DNA from: Chara braunii
Taxonomy: Eukaryota; Streptophyta; Charophyceae; Charales; Characeae
Assembly: GCA_003427395.1 (NCBI GenBank)
Contig: BFEA01000014.1
Location: 623,028 to 654,296, forward strand
Reading direction: 5' to 3'
Length of the DNA stretch: 31,269 nt
Shown: one piece after another, positions 8,636 through 17,134 of the stretch
How positions within the stretch are numbered: the stretch's first letter is position 1
How the letters are laid out: each line of letters begins with the position of its first letter
Notes under the pieces: generated by a model
Databases searched by the model: none
Seen by the model: the letters and a program-made list of their open reading frames with translations, nothing else
Told to the model about the DNA's origin: nothing
Position numbers and translations under genes: made by a program

Positions 8636-8786
8636 CAATCAGAGAGAAAAAAGTGAAGTACAATAAACAGACATTGGATGTGCGCGACTTCACTCTCTTG
8701 GCCAGTGCTTCAATCACCATTATCTTTTACCACTCAGATCATTAGGGAGGGAGACCATCCTTTTTTAGGCGAGACCCATCGACAAT

Positions 8787-8848
8787 CCACGGCCACAGGT
8801 TTTATTTTCCAGCCTCCACGGCCACAGGTTTTCTTTTCCAGCCTCCAT
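8787..8848 (+). repeat. 29-bp tandem duplication
   Basis: CCACGGCCACAGGTTTTMTT and the following TTCCAGCCTCCA occur twice, 29 bases apart. Confidence 0.9.
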
Positions 8849-8849
8849 T

Positions 8850-9148
8850 TGGGAGTTAATTTCACCAAATACTGGATTCTAGTCATATGATTGGCCTTTT
8901 CATGACCCTTCACAACCCGATTTGAATTCTTGGACACACCGACCATTCATTACACCAACGTAAATGATTGGCGACATCAGTGCGCAAACCCCATTACTGC
9001 GGCTGCATACGCTACTACGGAAACCAACCTGGTCTATATTAGGGGGACAGGTTCACAGCGTAATAAATTTTACAAATTCACTGAATACAATCACCATGCT
9101 GACACTAGCGTTCAAAACACAGTAGCGCATTCCTGCAAACAAAACACA
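8850..9148. other. Non-repetitive stretch, nothing recognised
   Basis: A 145-codon plus-strand frame (8930-9367) starts here but runs through a MITE end and a duplicated repeat, so it is not credible as a gene. Confidence 0.4.
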
Positions 9149-9188
9149 ATCAAAATCAGGGTGCGTTGTGTTCGCGGGAAGACGGTAA
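9149..9188 (-). mobile_element. Solo right arm of MITE family A
   Basis: CAGGGTGCGTTGTGTTCGCG followed by GGAAGACGGTA matches the right arm of family A (closest to copy 4). No left arm is present nearby. Confidence 0.7.
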
Positions 9189-9289
9189 CGACATTCCCAA
9201 CTCTGTCTAACTGCAAAACGAACTTAGCCTCGGACTTGGACCAGATTCGGTCAAAATCGACGCACTGCAGGTACGTCCCCAGATGGAGC

Positions 9290-9487
9290 CCTCTCAGAGT
9301 TTCTTGGTCCGAAATGATGAATCTGACCACTATCTTCACAATTATTCGCACAAGCCCTGCCCTGTAAGCCATCTGATCGCCCCATTTTTTTATGTTCCTT
9401 CTAACAAGCCATCTCAGGGTTTCTTTGTCCAAAATTCTGAATCTGACTGACCGCTAAGTCCTGGCCTGAGTGCCATCTGATCTCCCC

Positions 9488-9521
<34 letters not shown>
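9290..9521 (+). repeat. Imperfect ~125-bp duplication ending in T-runs
   Basis: TCTCAGRGTTTCTTKGTCC, GAATCTGAC and GCCATCTGATCKCCCCA occur twice (from about 9291 and 9414). The first ends in a 7-base T-run and the second in a 32-base T-run (9490-9521). Confidence 0.8.
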
Positions 9522-9525
<4 letters not shown>

Positions 9526-9649
9526 CGAGACTTGGTGCGCAACACTGGATGGGAAGCTTCATCTTAAACTGCAATAAGCACTAGACTTGGTCCAAGAAGA
9601 CATTCTGGGTACACCCACTATAAACTCAGTCAAGTACTGTTTTGCAGCC

Positions 9650-10325
9650 GTACAGACATTTGCATCCGTAACTAGAGTTTGCTTCGGTAACTACTTTACT
9701 GTCCCTCTGCAAAGGGTAACTAAAGTTTGCATTGGCAACTACTATAATGCCCTGCATCAGTAACAAAAGATTGCATCAGTAACAAAAGTTCGCATCAGTA
9801 ACTACATTTGCATCGTTAACTACTCTGCCTCATCTTTTGTCCTTTCACATACTGAAGTTAATGTAGGTAACAAAACTTTGAATCAGTAACAAAAGTTTGC
9901 ATCAGTAACTGAAGTCTGCATTGGTAACTACTCTACTGGCCTTCTGCATCAGTAACTTACGTTCACATCGGTAACTACTCTACCTCATCTACTGTCCTTT
10001 CGCCTCAGTAACTAAAGTTAATGTACGTAACAAAAGTTTGAATCAGTAACAAAAGTCTGCATCAGTAACTTAAGTTTGCATCGGTAATCAGTAACTGAAG
10101 TTTGCATCGGTAACTACTCTACTGGCCTTCTGCATCAGTAACAAAAGTTTGCATCGGTAACTAAGTTCGCATCAGTAACTAAGTTTGCATCGGTAACTAA
10201 GTTTGCATCAGTAACTAATCTACTAGCCTTCGGCATGGGCAACAAAAGTTTAAATCGATAACAAAAGTTTGCGTCGGTAACTACATCGGTAACTAACTAA
10301 AGTTAGCATCGGCAACTACTCTACT
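9650..10325 (+). repeat. Degenerate ~20-bp satellite, TTTGCATCRGTAACTAAAG
   Basis: More than 25 units of GCATCRGTAAC with AAAGTTT linkers. A longer-order pattern also shows: CTACTCTACTGGCCTTCTGC recurs near 9927 and 10113, and CTCATCTTTTGTCCTTTC near 9828 and 9988 in related form. No open reading frame of note spans it. Confidence 0.93.
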
Positions 10326-10470
10326 GTCCTGCTGCATCTGACAATTTGCAGCTCGAAGTAGACATCAGGCATTTGATTGGTGCCGTCCTTCTGCATCTCA
10401 CAATTTGCAGCACGAAGTGGACATCAGGCATTTGATTGCAACAGCCTAACCCTCCTGTTTTATCGGGTGA
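10326..10470. repeat. Duplicated CTGCATCTSACAATTTGCAG block
   Basis: CTGCATCTGACAATTTGCAG and CTGCATCTCACAATTTGCAG, each followed by CACGAAGTGGACATCAGGCA or a close variant, lie about 57 bases apart at the end of the satellite. Confidence 0.8.
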
Positions 10471-10572
10471 AGTCAACACCAACAGGCCTCAGGTCGAACT
10501 CCACTGGGAACAGATGAGTAATCTTAACCCCCGTCTCTCTCTCTCTCTCCCCCTTCTCTTTGTCTTCTGTGT

Positions 10573-10745
10573 GTTTTTTTTTTTTAACGAGCGACGGCCT
10601 TGAGTCATCATCGAACTGACCGGGCCTACGGAATTCAGAGTTGTAGGTATTTGACTCAACTGTTCCCAGTGGAGTTCGAATTCAGGTCCACAATTCAACA
10701 GGTCAGGCTTGTGCCAACTGATCTAGGCCAGTTGATTGATCCCCT
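10573..10745 (-). mobile_element. tRNA-derived SINE, copy 1
   Basis: Read on the minus strand it has a box A-like CTAGATCAGTTGGCACAAGC, a box B-like AATTCGAACTCC, a conserved middle (TCTGAATTCCGTAGGCC), the tail GGTCAGTTCGATGATGACTC plus AAGGCCGTCGCTCGTT, and an A-run (T-run 10573-10585 on the plus strand). These are the parts of a tRNA-derived SINE, in order, in about 170 bases. Confidence 0.78.
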
Positions 10746-10944
10746 GCCTTTCCTTAATTGCTATGGTTCTAGGGCGCGCTTCCTGATCTCTCTCCCTCCC
10801 TCTCTCTCTCTCTTTGTCGTATGCCTTGTTTCGTTATAACTGCTGCAAACCCTGACAGTTTCACACCACTGAAGCGGCCCAGGAGCATTGTGCGACATCT
10901 TCCACGAATATTGCCTGCACGTGTCGTCCTGGTCTTCTTTGTGC

Positions 10945-11110
10945 GACGTTGAACCCTGTCGGAACTATTGAAATACAGACCTGAGTTCGAACTCGGCACT
11001 GAATGTAAATGAGTAAAATAAATTAAATAATAGTATAAAATTATAAATACAATTCTCAATTATCTAGGGCTAGTGAGTTGGATGATGATATCTCAAAGCC
11101 GTTGCCCTTT
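10945..11110 (+). mobile_element. tRNA-derived SINE, copy 2
   Basis: GAACTATTGAAATACAGACC, then the box B-like GAGTTCGAACTCGG, an AT-rich middle, and the family tail GAGTTGGATGATGATATCTC plus AAAGCCGTTGCCC align with copy 1 and with the 30.3-kb copy. The head (box A) is poorly preserved and the A-tail is replaced by a T-rich run. Confidence 0.65.
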
Positions 11111-11149
11111 CTTTTTTTTTTTCTTTTTTTTTTTTGGTGGTCTGAATTT

Positions 11150-11177
11150 ACCTCCTGGCGCCAGTGAGTTCGAAGAC

Positions 11178-11232
<55 letters not shown>

Positions 11233-11270
11233 GAGGGTTGCGTTCGTTATATAGGCTCACACACACACAC
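11150..11270 (+). repeat. SINE tail scrap running into (CT)n and (CA)n
   Basis: CTGAATTTACCTCCTGGCGC, then CAGTGAGTTCGAAGACGATC resembles the SINE 3' region. It continues into CT repeats (11181-11200), CA repeats (11201-11231) and a second short CA run (11258-11270). Confidence 0.75.
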
Positions 11271-11324
11271 ACCCCGAGGTTAACACAACATCTCACATGT
11301 CAAGGGCTCGTAAGGTTTACCGTA

Positions 11325-11465
11325 TGTCTGTTTTTTTGGCTAACTCTCAAGGCGTCCACATTAGTTACCTGCTGGTTACCGATGGCCTTTTACGGTCCGT
11401 TTTTGCTAACTCTCAAGGCTCGAGGAGTCCACATGAGTTACCTGCTGGTTATCCATGGCCGTACT
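11325..11465 (+). repeat. ~65-bp tandem duplication
   Basis: GCTAACTCTCAAGGC, TCCACATKAGTTACCTGCTG and GTTAYCSATGGCC occur twice (about 11338 and 11406). The second copy has a short insertion after AAGGC. Confidence 0.85.
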
Positions 11466-11700
11466 AAAAATTGGTACAGCCAGGAACTGTCCCCAATAAA
11501 GGGGTGCAACTTGAATATTTGCCCCACAGATTATTTCCAACCAAAAAAACAAAGTTAAGGGCCTACAAGAAAAAACAAAAGAGGGGCATCCTCACCTCGC
11601 TGCACATTCAGCGCAACTGGAGGGACAAGATCAGGAAATCATTTTCAACAAGTTAAGGACCCCAACTGCAGGATAAGGTCAGGGGCCTTCCAAGGACCCA

Positions 11701-11813
11701 CTACCGTCTTCACCCGAATAGAACGCCCGGTCATTATCACTGCATCCAGACTTAAAAAGTTCCACCAAATACAGCTATAATGACCGGGCGTTCTATTCGG
11801 GTGAAGACGGTAG
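11701..11813. mobile_element. Foldback MITE family A, copy 5 (best-preserved)
   Basis: Starts CTACCGTCTTCACCCGAATA and ends ATTCGGGTGAAGACGGTAG. The arms are near-perfect inverted repeats of about 38 bases (mismatch only near TCATTATCAC), with a ~35-base spacer. Outer flanks differ and no target duplication beyond a possible TA is visible. Confidence 0.93.
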
Positions 11814-11904
11814 CATCGTTTTACCACGCAGGATTACGTGTGGCGGACTGTGAGGCAGGAGGTCCGTCGACCTTCTCCACCGCCCAAGCACAAGACCACG
11901 AGGC

Positions 11905-11905
11905 T

Positions 11906-11941
<36 letters not shown>

Positions 11942-12620
11942 CTGCCACATGGCAGTGCGCCACAATCGGGGGGAGGGGGAGAGAGAGAGAGAGAGAGAGC
12001 TGCCACATGGCAGTGNNNNNNNNNNNNNNNNNNNNNNNNNNNNNNNNNNNNNNNNNNNNNNNNNNNNNNNNNNNNNNNNNNNNNNNNNNNNNNNNNNNNN
12101 NNNNNNNNNNNNNNNNNNNNNNNNNNNNNNNNNNNNNNNNNNNNNNNNNNNNNNNNNNNNNNNNNNNNNNNNNNNNNNNNNNNNNNNNNNNNGAGAGAGA
12201 GAGAGAGAGAGCTGCCACATGGCAGTGCGCCACAAGCGGGGAGAGAGAGAGTGAGAGAGAGAGCTGCCACATGGCAGTGCGACAAGCGGGGAGAGGGAGA
12301 GAGAGAGAAACAGAGAGAGAGTGCTTCCACATGGCAGTGCGCCACAAGCGGGGGAGGGGGAGAGAGAGAGAGAGAGCTGCCACATGGCAGTGCGCCACCA
12401 GCGGGGAGAGAGAGATGCCACGTGGCAGTGCAACACAAGCGGGGGGAGAGAGAGAGAGAAAGAGAGACCATAGCCGCGCGAGAGAGAAGAGAGAGTGAGA
12501 GAGATGCCACGTGGCAGTGCAACACAAACGGGGAGAGAGAGAAAGAGAGAGAGACCATAGCCGCGCGAGAGAGAGGGAGCGTGTTAGAGAGAGAGAGAGA
12601 TTCGGAGAGAGGGTGTACGA
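11905..12620 (+). repeat. GA-rich tandem repeat with a TGCCACRTGGCA palindrome and an assembly gap
   Basis: Units alternate (GA)n with CTGCCACATGGCAGTGCGCC and ACAAGCGGGGRGAG. 12016-12192 is 177 unknown bases, so the true copy number is unknown. Later units (12416 and 12504) have TGCCACGTGGCA, a perfect palindrome with a G-box core CACGTG, and alternate with an ACCATAGCCGCGCGAGAGAG unit. All frames here are low-complexity Arg-Glu or Ser-Leu artefacts. Confidence 0.93.
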
Positions 12621-12629
12621 GTGCCAGAG

Positions 12630-12935
12630 AAAGCAGACAACAGTCTCCACCACGGACTCGTCAGAGTTGCTCTAAGTTGATGCCATCCCAGAGTACCATC
12701 ACACTTTGCTTCTTCTTAAACAGTGGCCTGCGCACACGTAAGCCATGATAGAGCCAGAAGATGCGTAACAGTTGTTTTCATAACGGCACAGTTACGCACT
12801 CCTTCACACGATGTTTCAGCGAGCACAGATGAAGTAAACTCAGGGCCATAGCCTCCTCCTCAAAGTACATTTGCAGGGGCAGGTCCGTACAGTGTCGTGG
12901 GCGGATGCAAGGTCAGTACTGACCAGACAGCACAC
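12630..12935. other. Non-repetitive stretch, nothing recognised
   Basis: No family, RNA or repeat recognised. Confidence 0.4.
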
Positions 12936-12939
12936 AGCT

Positions 12940-13400
12940 GTGATCACAGGGTGGTTGCTGTCTGCCCTTGAAAACACGCGATGGAGATGAAGGGTTCTGA
13001 TCCTGCCTCGATGATATCATACAAGTCTATTTAGTAGTAGAGATGTACTATTGCTTATGGTGATGAAGGATTTGAATCCTCTGCCTATATGATATCCCTC
13101 ATGCAATGGTGATGAAGGGTTCGACTGCTGCGTAGATGATATCCTGTAAGTCTATTTAGTCCTACAGCTTTACTATTGCTTACGGATTCCTCGGCCATCA
13201 AGATCACCACTGGAAACTTGAAGCTAGGCCGAAGGATAATTTGATTATTAACACAAATATTTTTATTTGATGACTAACACAAATATTTTTATGTCACAAA
13301 GGCTTCCAAAAAAACTAAGTTCCCAATTCAAATCACAGGGTGGTTGCTGCTGTGTGCTCTTCTTGAAAACGTGTGATGGCGATGACAGCAAGATGATATC
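12940..13400 (+). repeat. Interspersed direct repeats (GATGAAGG..GATGATATC and ATCACAGGGTGGTTGCTG)
   Basis: ATCACAGGGTGGTTGCTG followed by CTTGAAAAC occurs near 12944 and 13336. GGTGATGAAGGRTT followed by GATGATATC and AAGTCTATTTAGT occurs three times between 12976 and 13160. AACACAAATATTTTTAT is duplicated at 13251 and 13277. Confidence 0.75.
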
Positions 13401-13469
13401 CGATTTAGTGTAGGTTTTCGCTTTTGCGTACGGATTTCTATACGACGATTACGATCAACTAAACGAGGC

Positions 13470-13625
13470 TACACAGAGAGAGAGAGAGAGAGGCAGAGGA
13501 AGGCGAATGAACGGGACAAAGAGCACGAGGAAGAGGGTGAACATAGTTCGGAAGAGAATGTAGAGGAGGAATGGTGTGAGGAGAATGAAGAGTGTAATCC
13601 GTGCAGGATGGGGGTAATATCTTAC
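13470..13625. other. GA-rich stretch, nothing recognised
   Basis: A short (GA)n at about 13475-13492 followed by purine-rich sequence without recognised content. Confidence 0.5.
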
Positions 13626-13639
13626 CGTGTCCGTTCAAT

Positions 13640-13735
13640 TCTATATGACCGGGCGAGCTATGTGGTGGAAGACGGTAGGGAAGGTCAGTTCGATGATGAT
13701 AACTCAAGGCCGACACTCGTTTAAAAAAAAAGAAC
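13640..13735 (+). mobile_element. MITE family A right arm fused to a SINE tail
   Basis: ATGACCGGGCGAGCTATGTG followed by GAAGACGGTAG (to 13678) is a diverged right arm. Directly after comes GGTCAGTTCGATGATGATAA plus CTCAAGGCCGACACTCGTTT and an A-run, the SINE tail. Confidence 0.7.
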
Positions 13736-13772
13736 ACGAGAACGGGAAAAAACAGAAAAAAAAGACAAGAAT

Positions 13773-13860
13773 GGCCGTTAGCTCAAGAGTGCTTAGAGCA
13801 CGGGTTGGAAATGCGCATTTTTTTGTGGTATGAGGTTACGGGTTCAAAACTCCGATGCCT
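13773..13860 (+). mobile_element. tRNA-like sequence (SINE head or degraded tRNA)
   Basis: TTAGCTCAAGAG...TTAGAGCA resembles a D-arm (GCTC/GAGC pair) with box A, and CGGGTTCAAAACTCCG resembles a T-arm with box B and 4 paired bases. No matching acceptor stem and no credible anticodon arm, so it is not a working tRNA gene. Confidence 0.5.
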
Positions 13861-14210
13861 GCGCACGAACACCGGAAAGCGATTTCATAACGCACAAGTC
13901 AATTCAACCCCCTCCTCCTCCTCCCCCCCCTACCCTCCCCCTTGGAACGACGGAGGGTAAGATTTATACAGACACACTGCCTGCGCACCGCCCAAGGGGT
14001 CTAGGTCCATGGTTCGATTATGCTGGATAGGGCCATAGGGAGGGCTGCATGAGTGTGTAGTCTTAGGGGGTCCGAGGGATAGGTCAGGGTAAATTAACCT
14101 AGACCCTAGACCATCGGTACCCAAAAAATGCCAAAACCGTCGAAACCCTTCGATCCCTCTGCGTGGCCACTAGGACCCTCCGATCTATCAGTCTCGCTCG
14201 CCAGTATGTA

Positions 14211-14439
14211 CTACCGTCTTCACCCGAATAGAACGCCCGGTCATTATAGCCGTATCTGGACTGAAAGTTGCTCCGAATAAAACGCCGTATTCGGTGCAAC
14301 CTTCTTTCTTTTTTTTTTTCTCTTTTTTTTTTTTTTACGACAACTTTCTAGTTAGATACAGCGTACATAATAGAACGCCCGGTCATTATAGCGAAACTGT
14401 ATCTAATGACCGGGCGTTCTATTCGTGTGAAGACGGTAG
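14211..14439. mobile_element. Compound foldback MITE family A (copy 6)
   Basis: The outer ends are CTACCGTCTTCACCCGAATA (14211) and ATTCGTGTGAAGACGGTAG (to 14439). Inside lie a T-rich insertion (14303-14336) and a second left-arm segment lacking its tip (AATAGAACGCCCGGTCATTA, 14370 onward), giving 229 bases instead of ~113. It looks like two copies recombined or one inserted in another. Confidence 0.85.
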
Positions 14440-14474
14440 TCCCGTGTGGGTGCCATGGTTGAGTCTGGGTACAG

Positions 14475-14640
14475 CTACCATGTTTACCGTCACTATGGCA
14501 GGGCCCATTGAGAGCCCACAGAGAGCGAAGTTAAAACTACGGCAGGGCCCATCTCGGGGGGATAATTCCCGTGAATATGGCACCCATACGAGACCACAGA
14601 GAGCGAACTTAAGACTAGGGCAGGGCCGCGGGATAATCCT
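14475..14640 (+). repeat. GGCAGGGCC / CACAGAGAGCGAA direct repeats
   Basis: CCACAGAGAGCGAAGTTAA and CCACAGAGAGCGAACTTAA, each followed by CTASGGCAGGGCC, occur about 77 bases apart; GGCAGGGCCCAT is present near 14489 and 14540. Confidence 0.7.
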
Positions 14641-14699
14641 ACGCACACACACTAAGTGTCAGTATGGGCTACCGTAGGTACTGGGTACTTCTTATCCCA

Positions 14700-14830
14700 C
14701 ACGTATCTCACTATGCCTCCGGGTGGTGCTTCAAAAATTGCGGATGCAGACGAGTTCGATTCCAGATGCAACCAGATGAGCGATATTGTTATATTTACGT
14801 AGATAAAAAGGCCTCAACAATTTTTTATTA
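14700..14830 (+). mobile_element. Possible tRNA-derived SINE fragment
   Basis: GACGAGTTCGATTCCAGATG (14749-14768) has a good box B (GTTCGATTCC). An upstream TATGCCTCCGGGTGGTGC is a weak box A. AT-rich DNA follows. Confidence 0.35.
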
Positions 14831-15405
14831 ATTATTATTGTTATCATAATAATTTCGAATTTTATAATTATATTTTCAACGAATTTTCACCTGAACGTAT
14901 ATCGTTTCAGTTCAAAGAACCGACGATATTAAATTATATCATTTCAACTAAAAGAACGGACGTCATTTCAAATTTCAAAGAAAAGATTAAAAAAAAAAAA
15001 AAGTCACTGTGGAACGGAGGAGAGCTGCGAAGGGCGGCGGAAGCACAGGAGAAAAAACCGAAAAAAAAAAAAAAAAAAGTGAAAATGACCGCAGCAAAAC
15101 TAGTAGTCTAACAACTTCTATCAAAAGATAATAACATTTTTTTAACAGAAAAAAAAGCAAGAGAAAGTGGCCTCAGGGCCTCAACAACAAATTACTTATT
15201 ATTATCATCAGTGTTATTATTGCTATTCCTATCAAAAGATATCAGTGTTATTACTATTTCTACCGAAAGATCAGTGTTATTAATGCTATTTCTATCATAA
15301 AGTTAACGAATTAAAGCATAACGGAAGGAACTGTCGATTGCCGGAGGTGCTGAGAGGGAAGGCGTAAACAGAGGAAGAAAAGGAGAAAGCCACTTCGAGA
15401 GATAT
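14831..15405. repeat. AT-rich stretch with minor tandem repeats
   Basis: Contains homopolymer A-runs (14989-15002 and 15061-15078) and three imperfect ~38-base units of ATCAGTGTTATTAYTRCTAT plus TTCTAYCRAAAG (15207-15300). No gene recognised. Confidence 0.6.
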
Positions 15406-15409
15406 CCCG

Positions 15410-15674
15410 CACTACTCACAAAATGTACAAAACGACACTACTCACAAAATGTACAAAACGAGAATGAATCTTCCGCTAGAACATGGAAAGATGCACCGCC
15501 ATCATCTCTGTCTTTTTGCATTTGGCGAGTAGGGCGGCGAGGCGCTTAGGGCCTCGCTGCACTACTCTTGAAATGCACAAAAGACAAAAATCATGGCCGT
15601 GTATCTTTCCATATTCTAGCGGAAGATTCACTGTCGTTTCGCACATTTCGAGAGTAGTGCAGCGAGGCCCTTAG
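15410..15674. mobile_element. Head-to-head pair of a foldback element (long inverted repeat)
   Basis: The left half (15436-15549) and right half (15546-15674) are inverted copies meeting at CTTAGGGCCTCGC: both carry AATCTTCCGCTAGAAYATGG in opposite orientation (15476 region and its inverse near 15607). The right half itself has inverted ends, TAGGGCCTCGCTGCACTACT and its mirror ending at 15674. Left of it, a 26-base unit CACTACTCACAAAATGTACA is duplicated (15412 and 15436). Confidence 0.83.
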
Positions 15675-15734
15675 AAACTTCCGTAGATCTGTAAGTAGCC
15701 TACAGACTCTGCACTCAGAGACATCCACAGAGCT

Positions 15735-16330
15735 GTGCATTGCCTACACACTCTTCACTATCTCATGCTGTCCTTGGCGCAGCACCCTCGCGCGCAGTAA
15801 ATAGCCTACTACACAATCTACACTATCTCATCCTGTCCTTGGCGCAGCACCCTAACGCGCAGTACATTGCCTACACACTCTACACTATCTCATGCTGTCC
15901 TTTGCGCAGCACGCGCACTACATAGCCTACACACTCTACACTATCTTATGCTGTCCTTTGCGCAGCACGCGCACTACAAAGTCGAAAGAGGAAACCTCAC
16001 GCGCAGTACATAGCCTACACACTCTACACTATCTCATGCTGTCCTTTGCGCAGCACGCGCACTACAAAATCGAAAGAGGAAAGAAGGAGAAGGAGATTCT
16101 TGAAGGAGGAGAGAAGAACAGGAGGAATCCACGGACGAGAGGAACAAAGTCGAAAGAGGAAACCTCACGCGCAGTACATAGCCTACACACTCTACACTAT
16201 CTCATGCTGTCCTTTGCGCAGCACGCGCACTACAAATCGAAAGAAGAAAGAAGGAGAAGGAGACGCTGGAAGGAGGAGACAAGAGGAACAGGAGGAATCT
16301 ACGGACGAGAGGAACAGGAGGAATCCACGG
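15735..16330 (+). repeat. Complex tandem repeat, 60-160 bp units
   Basis: CTACACACTCTACACTATCT plus CATGCTGTCCTTTGCGCAGC recurs six times from 15750 to 16225. Late units gain a purine-rich spacer (GTCGAAAGAGGAAACCTCAC; AGAAGGAGAAGGAGA), giving a higher-order unit of about 160 bases. The early units are short (~60), so growth seems to have occurred at the right. Confidence 0.92.
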
Positions 16331-16379
16331 ACGACTACGGAAACGCGAGTCCTAATGCTTGCACAACAAGATGTTAGAT

Positions 16380-16961
16380 CTCGTCATAACACAGAACACA
16401 TGCACACAAAAGATCCATTGAACCTCTTTATATTATATCAGAAGAATGGAAGCACACGATTTTTTTCAGCCACCTACATCTGGATCGATTTTCCAACGTA
16501 ACAGCAGAGACTTCACAGTTCAACAACATCAAGTGGGGGGAAGGGGGAGAGAGACAGAGAGAGGAAGGGAGGAGCAGAGAGATTATGCCGTTCGATAAAC
16601 GACAACAGAAGAATACGCGGGGAAAGCCGAGGGATATCAACCCAACGACCAAGAGAGAGGAGAGGAGGAAGAAGAAAAGGACATCCGACATGACGTGAAA
16701 TACCATTCGATCGGAGAATACACACACGACGCAGACGTCAAAACAAATTGCAGATATATGTACACAAAGAGAGAGAGAGAGAGAGAGTACATGTAAAGAG
16801 AAATACTGAAAAACGAGGGACAATAGTACAAACTGACCAAGAGAGAAATCTGGGGAAGCAAAAGACTGATAATAAATAGCATTGCAAGTAATACAAGGTG
16901 CCCACAGAGAGAGAAGAGAGAGAGAGAGAGAGCATGGTAGAGGCGGAGAGAGAGACGAAAA

Positions 16962-16995
<34 letters not shown>

Positions 16996-17125
16996 GCAAA
17001 GGAGGAAGAGAAAGGCACAAATGAAAGGTGAACTCGGTTACTATCTACAGAATACGCGAGGAAAAGAGAGGGAAAGAGAGAGAGAGAGAAAGGGAGAGAG
17101 AGAGACAAACGGGTGGGTGTACTGA
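16380..17125 (-). other. Probable intron / 3' flank of the MyoB-like gene
   Basis: On the minus strand this follows the splice donor and is strongly pyrimidine-rich with TC runs and a 30-base T-run (16964-16993 on plus as A). Candidate acceptors such as TTCTGTAG (near 17054) and TTGCTTCCCCAG (near 16860) exist, but no downstream frame looks conserved. The terminal exon cannot be assigned from sequence alone. Confidence 0.5.
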
Positions 17126-17134
17126 ACTCACTTT
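17126..17134 (-). other. Splice donor ending the large coding exon
   Basis: On the minus strand the sequence is AAA|GTGAGT, the exon ending at 17132 in phase 0 after codon 1,390. If unspliced, the frame would continue only 28 residues, mostly Ser-Leu encoded by a CT microsatellite, to a stop at 17045. That composition argues that the extension is intron. Confidence 0.7.

Noticed and set aside
7998-8638. Minus-strand frames with Tyr-Gly-Pro-Leu-Trp repeats
   Set aside because: Consequence of the 10-bp minisatellite keeping all frames open.
8930-9367. 145-codon plus-strand frame
   Set aside because: Contains a MITE arm and a duplicated repeat and has no family resemblance.
9650-10325. CRISPR-like array
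   Set aside because: Units are degenerate, spacers are not unique or of constant length, and the context is eukaryotic.
11780-12748. 322-codon frame through the assembly gap
   Set aside because: Open only because of GA repeats and unknown bases.
13773-13860. Functional tRNA gene
   Set aside because: D- and T-arm-like parts exist, but the acceptor stem and anticodon arm do not form.
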